DNA of 64,000 nt from Ridgeia piscesae (taxonomy: Eukaryota > Annelida > Polychaeta > Sabellida > Siboglinidae). Below, in pieces: positions 1-11,589 of the stretch. The position numbers and the translations under genes were made by a program. How positions within the stretch are numbered: position 1 is the stretch's first letter; each line of letters begins with the position of its first letter. The DNA lies in contig JAODUO010000859.1 in the NCBI GenBank assembly GCA_025642075.2, forward strand, positions 131,501 to 195,500. Reading direction: 5' to 3'. The notes under the pieces are model-generated. The model was not told the DNA's origin and searched no databases. It worked only from the letters and a program-made list of their open reading frames with translations.

Positions 1-2660
1 AGTCATAGTTGGTGTGTACTTCTGGCACAGTCATAGTTGGTGTGTACTTCTGGCACAGTCATAGTGGGTGGTACTCATTGGTGTCTACTTCTGTCACAGC
101 ATAGTTGGTGTCTACTTCTGTCACAGTCATAGTTGGTGTTACTTCTGCACAGTCATAGTTGGTGTGTACTTCTGGCACAGTCATAGTTGGTGTGTACTTC
201 TGTCACAGTCATAGTTGGTGTCTACTTCTGTCACAGTCATAGTTGGTGTGTACTTCTGTCACAGTCTAGTTGGTGTTACTTCTCACAGTCATATTGGTGT
301 GTACTTCTGTCACAGTCATAGTTGGTGTTACTTCGCCATCATAGTTGGTGTTACTTCTGCACAGTCATAGTTGGTGTTACTTCTGGCACAGTCTAGTTGG
401 TGTTACTTCTGGCACAGTCATAGTTGGTGTTACTTCTGCACATCATAGTTGGTGTTACTTCTGCACAGTCTAGTTGGTGTTACTTCTGGCACATCTAGTT
501 GGTGTTACTTCCACAGTATATTGGTGTTACTTCTGGACAGTCATATTGGTGTTACTTCGCCATCTAGTTGGTGTTACTTCTGCACAGTCATAGTTGGTGT
601 TACTTCTGCACAGTCTAGTTGGTGTTACTTCTGCACAGTCTAGTTGGTGTTACTTCTGGCACAGTCATAGTTGGTGTTACTTGCACAGTCATAGTTGGTG
701 TACTTCTGCAAGCATAGTTGGTGTTACTTCGCACAGTAATTGTGTTACTTCTGCAAGTATAGTTGTGTGTACTTCTGCACAGTCATATTGGTGTTACTTC
801 TGACATCATATTGGTTTATTTGCCTCATAGTTTTTACTTTTACAGTCATAGTTGTGTTACTTCTGCACAGTCATAGTTGGTGTTACTTCTGGCAATCAAG
901 TTGGTGTTATTTGCACAGTATAGTTGTGTACTTCTGCACATCTAGTTGGTGTTCTTTCAGTATATTGGTGTCTATTCTGCAAGTCAATTGTGTATGCAAT
1001 ATAGTTGGTGTTACTCTGTCACAGTCTATTGGTGTTATTGAAGTCATAGTTTGTGTATTTGACAGTATAGTTGGTTTATTTGCCAGTCAAGTTTGTTACT
1101 TTAAGCATAGTTTTTACTTTGGCACATCATAGTTGGTGTTACTGCAATCATAGTTGTGCATACAGTAGTTGGTTCTATGGCACAGTATTGGTACTTCTCA
1201 AGTTATTGTTCTTTGTAAGTATTGTCTATCTATTTGTCAGTCATATTGGGTATTCTGGACAGTCATGTTGGGGCTTGCACAGTCATATTGTGTTATCGAA
1301 GTTGTTGGGTACTTGCTCAGGGTACTGTAGTCTAGGGGTTATGCACATCAAGTGTTGTCTTCACGCAATTACTGCAGATGTGGTGTCTCGGCACAGTATT
1401 GGTGTACTTGCAAGAAGGTGTTTTCTCAAGCAAGTTGGGTATCTGGACAGTCATGGTGATTGCCAGCATAGGTGTGTTCGCAGTCAGTTGGTGTCTCGGC
1501 AGTCAGTTGGTGTCTCAAGCATATGGTGATTGTCCAGGGTACCTGACAGTAAGTGTGTCTATGCAGTCAGTGTGGTCTCGCAGTAATTGGTTGTCTCGGC
1601 AACATATTGGTTACGCAGTCATATTGGTTCAGCACAGTAGTGGTTCAGCAGTCAGTGGTTCTCACAGTAATTGGTGTCTACTTCTGTCACAGTCATAGTT
1701 GGTGTGTACTTCTGTCACAGTCATAGTTGGTGTTACTTCTGGCACAGTCATAGTTGGTGTGTACTTCTGGCACAGTCATAGTTGGTGTCTACTTCTGGTC
1801 ACAGTCATAGTTGGTGTTACTTCTGTCACAGTCATAGTTGGTGTTACTTCTGCACAGTCATAGTTGGTGTCTATCTGGCACAGTCTAGTTGGTGTTACTT
1901 CTGGCACAGTCATAGTTGGTGTGTACTTCTGGCACAGTCATAGTTGGTGTTACTTCTGTCACAGTCATAGTTGGTGTTACTTCTGTACAGTCAGTTGGGT
2001 CTACTCTGGCACAGTCAAGTGGTGTGTACTTCTGGCACAGTCATTGTATTGGCAATTAGGTGTGTACTTCTGCACAGTCATAGTTGGTGTCATTGTACGT
2101 CATAGTTGGTGTCTACTTCTGTCACAGTCATAGTTACTTCGCAATAAGTTGTGTGTACTTCTGGCAAGTCATAGTTGGTGTGTATTCTCACAGTCATAGT
2201 TGGTGTCTATTTGTCACAGTCATAGTTGTGACTCAGATCATGTTTTACCTGTCACAGTCATAGTTGGTGTCTACTTCTGTGCACAGTCATAGTTGGTGAT
2301 TTGGCACAGTCATTTATTCTGGCACAGTCATAGTTGTTGTTTTATGGTGTACTTCGTCACAGTCATAGTTGGTGTCTACTTCTGTCACAGTCATAGTTGG
2401 TGTCTACATTGGCCAGTCAGGGTGTGTACTTCCATCACAGATAATTGGTTTGTCTTACTTCATGGTCTACAAGTCATAATTGGTGTCTACTTCGTCGCAC
2501 AGATAGTTGGTGTCTACTTCTGTCACAGTCATAGTTGGTGTCTACATCTGGCACAGTCGTAGTTGGTGTGTACTTCTGGCACAGTCATAGTTGGTGTGTA
2601 CTTCTGGCACAGTCATAGTTGGTGTGTACTTCTGTCACAGTCATAGTTGGTGTCATCTGT
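1..2660. repeat. 28-bp minisatellite array
   Basis: Tandem units of about 28 bp built on AGTTGGTGTGTACTTCTGGC followed by ACAGTCAT. Units are regular at both ends (about 1-450 and 1680-2660). Between about 690 and 1680 they are riddled with single-base losses and are barely recognisable. It probably lies in an intron or 5' region of the PHYHIP-like gene. Short open frames here are by-products of the repeat. Confidence 0.9.
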
Positions 2661-3165
2661 ATTGCACTGGTCTGCCTGTCATAATACGAGCAAAACAGTA
2701 ATTATGACTTTAAAATAAATGTCTAAGTATGAGTTACTTTTGTTTTATCTACATAGCTACACACCCTGAAAATTCAGTATTTGAAGAAGTATTTGAAATA
2801 ATTTCCAATGTATTTGTATTTAAATACATTTATATTTATTAGTATTTGAATCCCTCAAGAGTATTTGTATTTAAATACATTTCAATGTATTTCACATACT
2901 AGTGTCTACTAGGGCATGTAAGTCTCTCGCGCAAAAATAAGGCTGGGGGCAGTTGGCAGCAGGAAGTCCATATTCTCCATGTTAACATATAGAACTTTGT
3001 TTTGTTTTTGGTTGTAATAATTGAACTGTTCCCTAATAGCGTGTTTCAGTTATATTGTCCGAAGGATTATTACAAGCAGAAGCAATGGAACAATTTGCCG
3101 GTGACACTGATCACGGAAATCATGAATTTTAATCGATTATTATAGTGGTTGCCAGTGGAGCTTAG
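2661..3165. other. Non-repetitive spacer with two AT-rich palindromic repeats
   Basis: No gene seen. Two near-identical copies of GTATTTGTATTTAAATACAT (about 2813 and 2863), each with a self-complementary core GTATTTAAATAC, suggest a small transposable-element remnant. The rest is ordinary AT-rich sequence between two minisatellite arrays. Confidence 0.5.
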
Positions 3166-6100
3166 GTGAGTGGTCTCAGAGGAGACAGGTGAGTGGTTTC
3201 AGGGCAGTACAGGTGATTGTTCTTAAGGCATTACAGGTGTTTGGTCTTAGCGCAGTATACATGAGTATAGGTGAGTGGTCTCAGGGCAATACAGATGATT
3301 GGTCTCTGGGCAATACAGATGATTGTTCTCAAGGCAATACAGGTGATTGGTCTCAGGGCAGTACTGGTGATTGGTCTCATGGCAATACAGGCAATTGGTC
3401 TCAGGGCAGTACAGGTGATTGGTCTCAGGGCAGTACAGGTGAGGGCGTCAAGGCAGTACAGGTGAGTGGTCTCAGGGCAGTACAGGTGAGGGCGTCAAGG
3501 CAGTACAGGTGATTGGTCTCATGGCAATACAGGCAATTGGTCTCAGGGCAGTACAGGTGATTGGTCTCAGGGCAGTACAGGTGAGTGGTCTCAGGGCAGT
3601 ACAGGTGAGGGCGTCAAGGCAGTACAGGTGATTGGTCTCATGGCAATACAGGCAATTGGTCTCAGGGCAGTACAGGTGATTGGTCTCAGGGCAGTACAGG
3701 TGAGGGCGTCAAGGCAGTACAGGTGATTGGTCTCAGGGCAGTACAGGTGAGGGCGTCAAGGCAGTACAGGTGATTGGTCTCAGGGCAGTACAGGTGAGGG
3801 CGTCAAGGCAGTACAGGTGATTGGTCTCAGGGCAGTACAGGTGATTGGTCTCAGGGCAGTACAGGTGAGGGCGTCAAGGCAGTACAGGTGATTGGTCTCA
3901 GGGCAGTACAGGTGATTGGTCTCAGGGCAGTACAGGTGAGGGCGTCAAGGCAGTACAGGTGATTGGTCTCAGGGCAGTACAGGTGATTGGTCTCAGGGCA
4001 GTACAGGTGAGGGCGTCAAGGCAGTACAGGTGATTGGTCTCAGGGCAGTACAGGTGATTGGTCTCAGGGCAGTACAGGTGAGGGCGTCAAGGCAGTACAG
4101 GTGATTGGTCTCAGGGCAGTACAGGTGAGGGCGTCAAGGCAGTACAGGTGATTGGTCTCAGGGCAGTACAGGTGATTGGTCTCAGGGCAGTACAGGTGAG
4201 TGGTTTCAGGGTAGTACAGGTGAGTGGTTTCAGGGTAGTACAGGTGAGTGGTTTCAGGGTAGTACAGGTGATTGGTTTCAGGGTAGTACAGGTGAGTGGT
4301 TTCAGGGTAGTACAGGTGAGTGGTTTCAGGGTAGTACAGGTGATTGGTTTCAGGGTAGTACAGGTGAGTGGTTTCAGGGCAGTACAGGTGAGTGGTTTCA
4401 GGGTAGTACAGGTGAGTGGTTTCAGGGTAGTACAGGTGAGTGGTTTCAGGGCAGTACAGGTGAGTGGTTTCAGGGTAGTACAGGTGAGTGGTTTCAGGGC
4501 AGTACAGGTGAGTGGTTTCAGGGTAGTACAGGTGATTGGTTTCAGGGCAGTACAGGTGAGTGGTTTCAGGGTAGTACAGGTGAGTGGTTTCAGGGCAGTA
4601 CATGTGAGTGGTTTCAGGGCAGTACATGTGAGTGGTTTCAGGGTAGTACAGGTGAGTGGTTTCAGGGCAGTACATGTGAGTGGTTTCAGGGCAGTACAGG
4701 TGAGTGGTTTCAGGGTAGTACAGGTGATTGGTTTCAGGGTAGTACATGTGAGTGGTTTCAGGGTAGTACAGGTGAGTGGTTTCAGGGCAGTACATGTGAG
4801 TGGTTTCAGGGCAGTACAGGTGAGTGGTTTCAGGGTAGTACAGGTGAGTGGTTTCAGGGTAGTACAGGTGATTGGTTTCAGGGCAGTACAGGTGATTGGT
4901 TTCAGGGTAGTACAGGTGATTGGTTTCAGGGTAGTACAGGTGAGTGGTTTCAGGGTAGTACAGGTGAGTGGTTTCAGGGCAGTACAGGTGAGTGGTTTCA
5001 GGGCAGTACAGGTGATTGGTTTCAGGGTAGTACATGTGAGTGGTTTCAGGGCAGTACAGGTGAGTGGTTTCAGGGTAGTACAGGTGAGTGGTTTCAGGGC
5101 AGTACAGGTGAGTGGTTTCAGGGTAGTACAGGTGAGTGGTTTCAGGGCAGTACAGGTGAGTGGTTTCAGGGCAGTACAGGTGATTGGTTTCAGGGTAGTA
5201 CATGTGAGTGGTTTCAGGGCAGTACAGGTGAGTGGTTTCAGGGTAGTACAGGTGAGTGGTTTCAGGGCAGTACAGGTGATTGGTTTCAGGGTAGTACAGG
5301 TGATTGGTTTCAGGGTAGTACAGGTGATTGGTTTCAGGGTAGTACAGGTGATTGGTTTCAGGGTAGTACAGGTGAGTGGTTTCAGGGTAGTACAGGTGAG
5401 TGGTTTCAGGGCAGTACAGGTGAGTGGTTTCAGGGCAGTACAGGTGATTGGTTTCAGGGTAGTACAGGTGAGTGGTTTCAGGGTAGTACAGGTGAGTGGT
5501 TTCAGGGTAGTACAGGTGATTGGTTTCAGGGTAGTACAGGTGATTGGTTTCAGGGTAGTACAGGTGATTGGTTTCAGGGTAGTACAGGTGATTGGTTTCA
5601 GGGTAGTACAGGTGAGTGGTTTCAGGGCAGTACAGGTGAGTGGTTTCAGGGCAGTACAGGTGATTGGTTTCAGGGTAGTACATGTGAGTGGTTTCAGGGC
5701 AGTACAGGTGATTGGTTTCAGGGTAGTACATGTGAGTGGTTTCAGGGTAGTACAGGTGATTGGTTTCAGGGTAGTACATGTGAGTGGTTTCAGGGTAGTA
5801 CAGGTGATTGGTTTCAGGGTAGTACAGGTGAGTGGTTTCAGGGCAGTACAGGTGAGTGGTTTCAGGGCAGTACAGGTGATTGGTTTCAGGGTAGTACAGG
5901 TGATTGGTTTCAGGGTAGTACATGTGAGTGGTTTCAGGGTAGTACAGGTGAGTGGTTTCAGGGTAGTACATGTGAGTGGTTTCAGGGTAGTACATGTGAG
6001 TGGTTTCAGGGCAGTACAGGTGAGTGGTTTCAGGGTAGTACAGGTGATTGGTTTCAGGGTAGTACAGGTGAGGATTGTAGGGCAGTACAGGTGAGGACAT

Positions 6101-6180
6101 CAGGGCAGTGTAGGTGAGGGGCCTCAGGGCAATACAGGTGAGGGCATGAGGGCAGTACAAATTAGGGTATCAGGGCAATA
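3166..6180. repeat. 24-bp minisatellite array (about 120 units)
   Basis: The unit is GGTGAGTGGTTTCAGGGTAG + TACA, 24 bp. From about 4190 to 6070 the units are almost pure, with G/C, G/T and GAG/GAT variants. From 3166 to 4190 the units are GGTCTC-type mixed with a 23-bp GGGCGTCAAGG type, giving a higher-order pattern of about 71 bp. Because 24 is divisible by 3 and the unit lacks stops in several frames, long open frames of 650-700 codons run on both strands. These are repeat artefacts (ETTHLYYP on -, VQVSGFRV on +). Each typical unit contains a consensus donor CAG|GTGAGT and an acceptor-like TTTCAG|G. Confidence 0.95.
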
Positions 6181-6567
6181 CACATTTTAAGTTATCTGTG
6201 CCTGTCAAAAAATCAGTTTTTCATGTAGCAGGGCCTCGCTATGTTTAAGACTGACGAGTTTTTTGTGTGCATCAAACTGAGTTTGTTTGTTAGGTACAAA
6301 TAAAGGACTGAAAGAAAAGGACATACCCCCGAGGGTATATTTACTTGCAAGCATCATGTGAAATGTATAACGCACACTGGCTACCTATGTGAAATAGTGT
6401 TACAACAGTGATTTAAATTGGCAAAACGAATTACTCAGAAATAAGTTTTGAAATATATTTGTTGATGGGACAATTTAATATTTTTCATGGACAAATGAAC
6501 TTTTGGCCTACTTTTCTGCTGGGCATGTAGATAATTTGATGAATTTATTAATTTCAAGGCTTTCAAT

Positions 6568-6570
<3 letters not shown>
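6181..6570. other. Intronic or intergenic AT-rich sequence, nothing recognised
   Basis: I see no coding segment, RNA gene or repeat between the end of the 24-bp array and the TA/CA microsatellites. Confidence 0.5.
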
Positions 6571-6608
<38 letters not shown>

Positions 6609-6681
6609 TATATATATACATATACATAGATACATGTATGTATGTATGTATATATATATATATATATAATACACACACACA

Positions 6682-6755
<74 letters not shown>

Positions 6756-6925
6756 TTTAGGGGGTAGCTGAAATGAATTATCAAGATTATCTGTAATATA
6801 CATAATATGTATGTATGTATGTATATATCTGTTTTATGTATCTATGTATATATATATATATAATATAATATAATATAAACATATATATATATATATATAT
6901 AATGTGTATATATATATATATATAG
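6571..6925. repeat. TA and CA dinucleotide microsatellites
   Basis: A (TA)n run (about 6571-6604 and 6650-6668) passes into a (CA)n run (about 6670-6752). Further TATG and TA runs follow at about 6805-6925. Open frames made of Thr/His or Cys/Val arise only from the repeat. Confidence 0.95.
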
Positions 6926-7011
6926 AGGAAATGGTACAACAATATATTACCAAGGAATTATTTAAATGACATGTTGTCATTAAGGTGTCATTCTGTTTTA
7001 ATATTTCACAG

Positions 7012-7140
7012 CTGTCAAGGTTGGAGACAGGTGTCTACATCATACTTATGAGTCGTATCCTTGTCCGAGTCCTGCCAGTCAGAGAGATCAGTCTTATGCT
7101 TTGCCCACCAGTATATTGTCGACTAGGGTCCATCAGCAAG
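7012..7140 (+). CDS. Possible upstream exon of the PHYHIP-like gene
   Basis: A stretch bounded by an acceptor (TATTTCACAG before 7012) and a donor (AGCAAG|GTGAGA after 7140). One frame is open throughout and would end in phase 1, which fits the phase of the proposed start of the next exon at 8434. The residues (about 43, Ser/Pro/Tyr-rich) are not conserved enough to recognise; the N-terminal region of PHYHIP proteins is variable. Prediction only, from splice signals and phase. Confidence 0.3.
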
Positions 7141-7975
7141 GTGAGAGACTAAAAGTTAAATTTATTTGCCAGTTTACATTTACGAGCGATCAACCTTATA
7201 CGTACATAAAACAGTGCGGTATATTAGTTTAACAAAGCCTATCTTAGTGTAGAGGCACATGACCCGTATCCAAGACCGTGGGAGCTTCTTCAAGAGAATG
7301 GAGTGCTGAGATAGATTGCAAAGACATTCTTGGTGGAGAGAAGGTGTAATGGTAACCTCAGGAAGGAGATGGCTATGTTGCAGTTACAGCTGATAACTTG
7401 GAATGATGAAAAATGCAGAATATGTTGACTTATTGTAACCGCAATGTGTGCATACTTGTCAAGAACGTAAGCCTAGAAAGACCACATCATAGAACGTCTT
7501 CAGATTGTGACCAGGCGTGCGAATTTTCATAGTGAAATCCATAGCGATGTAATCTATGATGCACAAGCGGATAAACTAACAAAGAATCTCGAAGGTAATA
7601 AAGGACGACTGCCCCATTATGAGAGGATAAACAATTTCCGAGAAATATTTTCTCAAAATGACCAGGATGCTTTTGAAAGCTAAGAAACTGCAGTCTGCCT
7701 ATACCTTGCACATATGGCTTTTGATCACTCTTCAGATTTTGTACCTAATATTTAATATAATATGTCATTAGCCCAAATCGCAACCATTGTTGTATAGAGT
7801 GTCACAGGGGTTGGAACTTGGCGAACAATTCAGGGGCTAAGGACCAGAAGAAATCTACCACTGTACTGCGCCTCAACCCTTCCTAGACAACCACCATGTT
7901 GAGGCTCTATAAAACCCTTCAGTTGCACCCGAAACTTCTCTCTTCCTTCCCTAAATATTCTAATATCTTAGGAAT
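7141..7975 (+). other. Intron sequence, nothing recognised
   Basis: Unique sequence between the possible exon at 7012 and the 30-bp array. A 74-codon open frame on the minus strand (7487-7711) has no recognisable content. Confidence 0.4.
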
Positions 7976-8410
7976 TCACCTGGGTTGCTCCATAGTGCTC
8001 CATATTCACCTGTGTTGCTCTATAGTGCTCCATATTCACCTGTGTTGCTCTATATTAACCTAAGTTGCTCTATCTTGCTCCATATTCACCTATGTTCCTC
8101 TATATAGTTCAATGTTCACCTGTGTTGCTCAATATTGCTCCATATTCACCTATGTTGCTCTATATTGCTCCACATTCACCTGTGTTTATCTATATTGCTC
8201 CATATTCACCTGTGTTGCTCTGTATTGCTCCATGTTCACCTGTGTTGCTCTATATTAACCTAAGTTGCTCTATATTGCTCCATATTCACCTGTGTTACTC
8301 TATATTGCTCCATATTCACCTGTGTTGCTCTGTATTGCTCCATGTTCACCTGTGTTGCTCTATATTGCTCCATGTTCACCTGTGTTTCTCTATATTGCTC
8401 CATATTCATG
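7976..8410 (+). repeat. 30-bp minisatellite abutting a PHYHIP-like exon
   Basis: Units of about 30 bp of the type TTGCTCTATATTGCTCCATA + TTCACCTGTG, about 14 copies. The array runs to within about 25 bp of the exon acceptor at 8432-8433 and supplies most of the pyrimidine-rich sequence upstream of it. Confidence 0.9.
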
Positions 8411-8433
8411 TGTGTTGTGTTTTACATGTGAAG

Positions 8434-8724
8434 ACACAAAGGTCAAAGTTCATGTGACACGAGACTCGTGCAGGACAGCGACCATCCACTGGTCATCTAT
8501 GAAAGACCCCAAGGTGGACATCACCTTAACCGACATCACCAAAACCAGATTCCAAGGAAAGAGAAGAACACAAACAACGCTGACCTATCGTCAAGTGGCC
8601 GCAGACAGGGAGTTTTGCTTCCCGATGGAGCTTACACGGGGGAGGGCGTACAAAGTGGTAGTTCGTGGAGTGACATCACTCGAGGTGAATTCAGGTGCAC
8701 AGGGCGTGACCACATTCCGTGCAG
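8434..8724 (+). CDS. PHYHIP-like exon (FN3-like domain)
   Basis: Acceptor ATGTGAAG before 8434 is weak but preserves phase; donor GCAG|GTATTG after 8724. Encodes about 97 residues. The start could lie a few codons away, because the preceding sequence is a minisatellite. Confidence 0.75.
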
Positions 8725-10167
8725 GTATTGTCATGCTATATATATATTAACCTGCATATTTTGAAAGAGTTAATAATCAAGATAATGTTCAAATAACAAT
8801 ATGTTAATCAAGATGGAAACCACTGTACGTTGTTATCGTTTTATTTCAGTTACCATACGTGTTCGGATTTTAGTAAATAACGTGGTATTTATAAACGTAT
8901 TGATTCAATCCTAAGACCAACCTACCATAAGGGCTATCATTTTGGGGTATGTTGCCCATGGAGCAAATACAGACATATGAGAAACTCAGAAAGATGTTTC
9001 GTAGCTGAAGCATTAAAAGCCAGTGGTTTCTTCCACTCCTTGTCTAGGCCACGGGAAGTAAATTCCACACTAGGAAAAAGGTTCCATGTTTAACCAATAA
9101 TATAGTGGACAGTGGAGTAGGTTTAATAACAAAATGTAATACCTTTTATACAAGTATGGTTATTAATATTTTATGAATAAATTAATGTTACATTTATTTA
9201 TATGAATTTTTTTTTAAGCCAAACTACTTCCCTGCATAACATATATTTGTTTGAATAAATAAAAGACGGAAATATGTGATTTCAAATTTATTTCATAGTT
9301 GATTCGTATAGTTATTACCGTCTTGTTCGGAAGTTGATTATCTTTAAGATACTCACCTTGTGATGGTATGAAACAAACAATGAAAAGTGTACCTAAAAAG
9401 CTAGATACATCCATATCTTGGTGCGGGAATTTGGAGCGCGGTTTTTGCAACGAAGTGAGGTTAAACGGGTGAAATCGGTGACAGCCTGTATTGTTGCAGT
9501 GTTTACGGCATCGGAGCTGCAGACTCTACTCGACCTGGCACAGAGACGCGTCAGACAAAGAGGAAGAAACATATTCAGCCGGTGTGACGTCTTCTACAGG
9601 AACAAGGCGTTCGCCTACTTCGAGCAGTGTAAACGCAACAACAATGTCATGACACCGTACTTGAAGGACAAAAACGGTGACCCAGCTTCCATCATCAATG
9701 GTCAGATCAAAGGACTATTCTTTGCTACAGGCATCGACCAAAAAACCGGCCAACCCCCGGCCTGGTCATACTTTGGTCGCAAGAGAGTCAGTCTTCCAGC
9801 TACAGATATGCTGACTGAGAACTTGAAGCTGTATTTTGCAGACTTTTACTGCAACCACAAAGCACATTATGTGACCGTAGTGCTGACCAGACCAGGTTCT
9901 GAGACTGACCGCTTCTGTGAGAAGAATCTTATCAAACTGGACACTGGACGCAATGACTTCCTGTGGCGAATCAACCAGGTGTATTGCTCCAGGAAGGTGT
10001 GGGTGGAGGTGCTCTACACGGAGAATGTCCAATTGTCCAGCCCCCTGTGTTCATTTAGTGAAGTTGAAGGCAAAGGTACGTCAAGACCTCAGGGTCTGCT
10101 AAAGAACCCGAGCTGTACCGAGTGCAACCTGCCCTATCCCCCTGACAACAGTGGCACATTCGACTGA
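8434..10167 (+). CDS. PHYHIP-like protein (phytanoyl-CoA hydroxylase-interacting protein family), 3' part of gene
   Basis: Two joined coding exons (8434-8724 and 9500-10167, phase 1 junction) encode about 319 residues ending at TGA 10165-10167. The first exon reads like the N-terminal fibronectin type III-like domain of PHYHIP/PHYHIPL (KVKVHVTRDSC..ATIHWSSM, ending TTFRA). The second contains the conserved C-terminal domain: FTASELQTLLDLAQ, VFYRNKAFAYFEQC, INGQIKGLFF, LYFADFYCNHKAHYVTVVL, and the terminal motif KNPSCTECNL, all matching the vertebrate family in order. Family knowledge: PHYHIP binds the peroxisomal enzyme phytanoyl-CoA hydroxylase and is mainly neural; the molecular activity is poorly defined. 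No catalytic motif is visible. The 5' end lies upstream, either at 7012-7140 or outside the window. The gene is unusual in carrying minisatellites in nearly all its visible non-coding sequence. Confidence 0.85.
8725..9499 (+). other. Intron of the PHYHIP-like gene
   Basis: AT-rich intron with no recognised repeat or gene. It ends in the acceptor TATTGTTGCAG at 9499. Confidence 0.7.
9500..10167 (+). CDS. PHYHIP-like terminal coding exon
   Basis: Begins by completing a Val codon, then FTASELQTLL, and stays open for 221 codons to TGA at 10165. Carries the conserved C-terminal PHYHIP domain. The open frame extends upstream to 9418, but the acceptor at 9498-9499 and the homology place the exon start here. 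Confidence 0.9.
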
Positions 10168-10312
10168 GTACGGGGTCAGTTACAGTTAGGGAGTTGATGC
10201 CGCTTATGGTGGAGAATTTATCTGGTATGACCGAGACAATTTCGGTTATAATGGAGACAATGTATGATGTGACCGAGACAGTTTCCATTATAATGGAGAC
10301 CATGTCAGTTGT
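10168..10312 (+). repeat. Short tandem duplication in the 3'UTR
   Basis: Two copies of a roughly 45-bp segment starting GACCGAGACA(A/G)TTTC and continuing through TTATAATGGAGAC(A/C)ATGT, directly after the PHYHIP-like stop codon. Confidence 0.6.
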
Positions 10313-11560
10313 TCAATTTCAATTCAATTCAATATCTTTATTTCAGACTGTCATACAGATGTCCACATAAACTTTAAATATACAGGGGACTAGAAAATAT
10401 CAAAGTATTGCACATGGTATTAGAAGAAAACATTGCACAATGATACATTCAATCAAAAAACTGTCATCTATATACACCTGTACAACATCTTAATCCAATG
10501 TCGTCTTATCCTGGATTGCCATGTTATATCACTGTTGATAACTTCAATTACCAACTTATTATAAGCCTCCGCAGAAATGTATATAGAAGGTTTCTAATTA
10601 CAGCTTTACTATCTACTACATGGTATATTCTACAAACATGGTGGAGGCACTGCAATATTTAGCAATAAGCGAAACACATTATTGTAAGCAACATGAAGTT
10701 TTGTGTACACTTGCTACTGTGTAATTCCACCACACCTGAGCAGTATACATGTGGTGGCAACAGTTTTAGTTTGGTAATACTGTAAAAAAATCTTTGGCAT
10801 ATGCTATAAACAAATTTCGAGAAAGTAATGTTTTAATTTAGATTCCATACATGTATGGTCCTGCCAATTATTTTCTGTGCGTCTCGCTATATCCAAATAT
10901 ACCTTTTACATGATGGTATTTGCCAGGTGAGGCAGGCCAGTAGATATTGTGACATGTTTCTACTCTTTCATTTTGCATCTACTGACAGTAAGCATGATGT
11001 TTCATGTTCTATGTCTTGACTGACTATAGTTCTCACTTCCTTGTTGGTGACGTGGTGACTGTGTGACCGATATCATGTCAGATTCTTTGGTAACATCTCA
11101 TTGGCTTGTATTCTTCGTGTTCTTCTGCTGTTAGCATCCATATCTTGGCATATGACATGTGGAGGCAGTAAAGACTACCTAAGCTGTTACATAGATCCCA
11201 CATCGAGCGACCACTGTATATTACTCTATCTTATAAATTGTATAAATTTAAATAAACTTGTTACATAATTATTTACACTATGTCGGATGTTTGTACTTGG
11301 ATTGTTAATTTTACCTTTTATTATGTATTTTATTTAAACAATTATTTATTATTAAATAAAACCTTATTTGATCTGTTATATTTATTTTACTCTTTTATAC
11401 TGAATCAATATAATATATGTATATTATGTTGACTATTTATGTAATCTTTCGTTGTGCTTTTTCTTGTAATGCACCATAGAATATTTTTGTACAAACATGC
11501 TGAGCACTATATAAATCAATAAACATTGATATGTTACATCTGTATGACGATTGACATTAG
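10313..11560 (-). other. Retrotransposon-tail-like sequence and unassigned DNA
   Basis: At 10313-10350 the minus strand reads AATAAAGATATTGAATTGAA, repeating TTGAA, a form common at 3' ends of CR1/L2-like LINEs. At 11485-11530 the plus strand has the tail-like GAGCACTATATAAATCAATA. Nothing else here could be assigned. AATAAA at about 11251 is a possible poly(A) signal, either of the PHYHIP-like transcript or of a repeat. Confidence 0.4.
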
Positions 11561-11589
11561 ACATTTGGGCTTATTTTACTAAATTCGAA

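Noticed and set aside
4064..6160. 698-codon open frame on the minus strand and 648-codon frame on the plus strand
   Set aside because: Both are read-throughs of a 24-bp repeat, whose length is divisible by 3; no unique sequence, and opposite strands are equally open.
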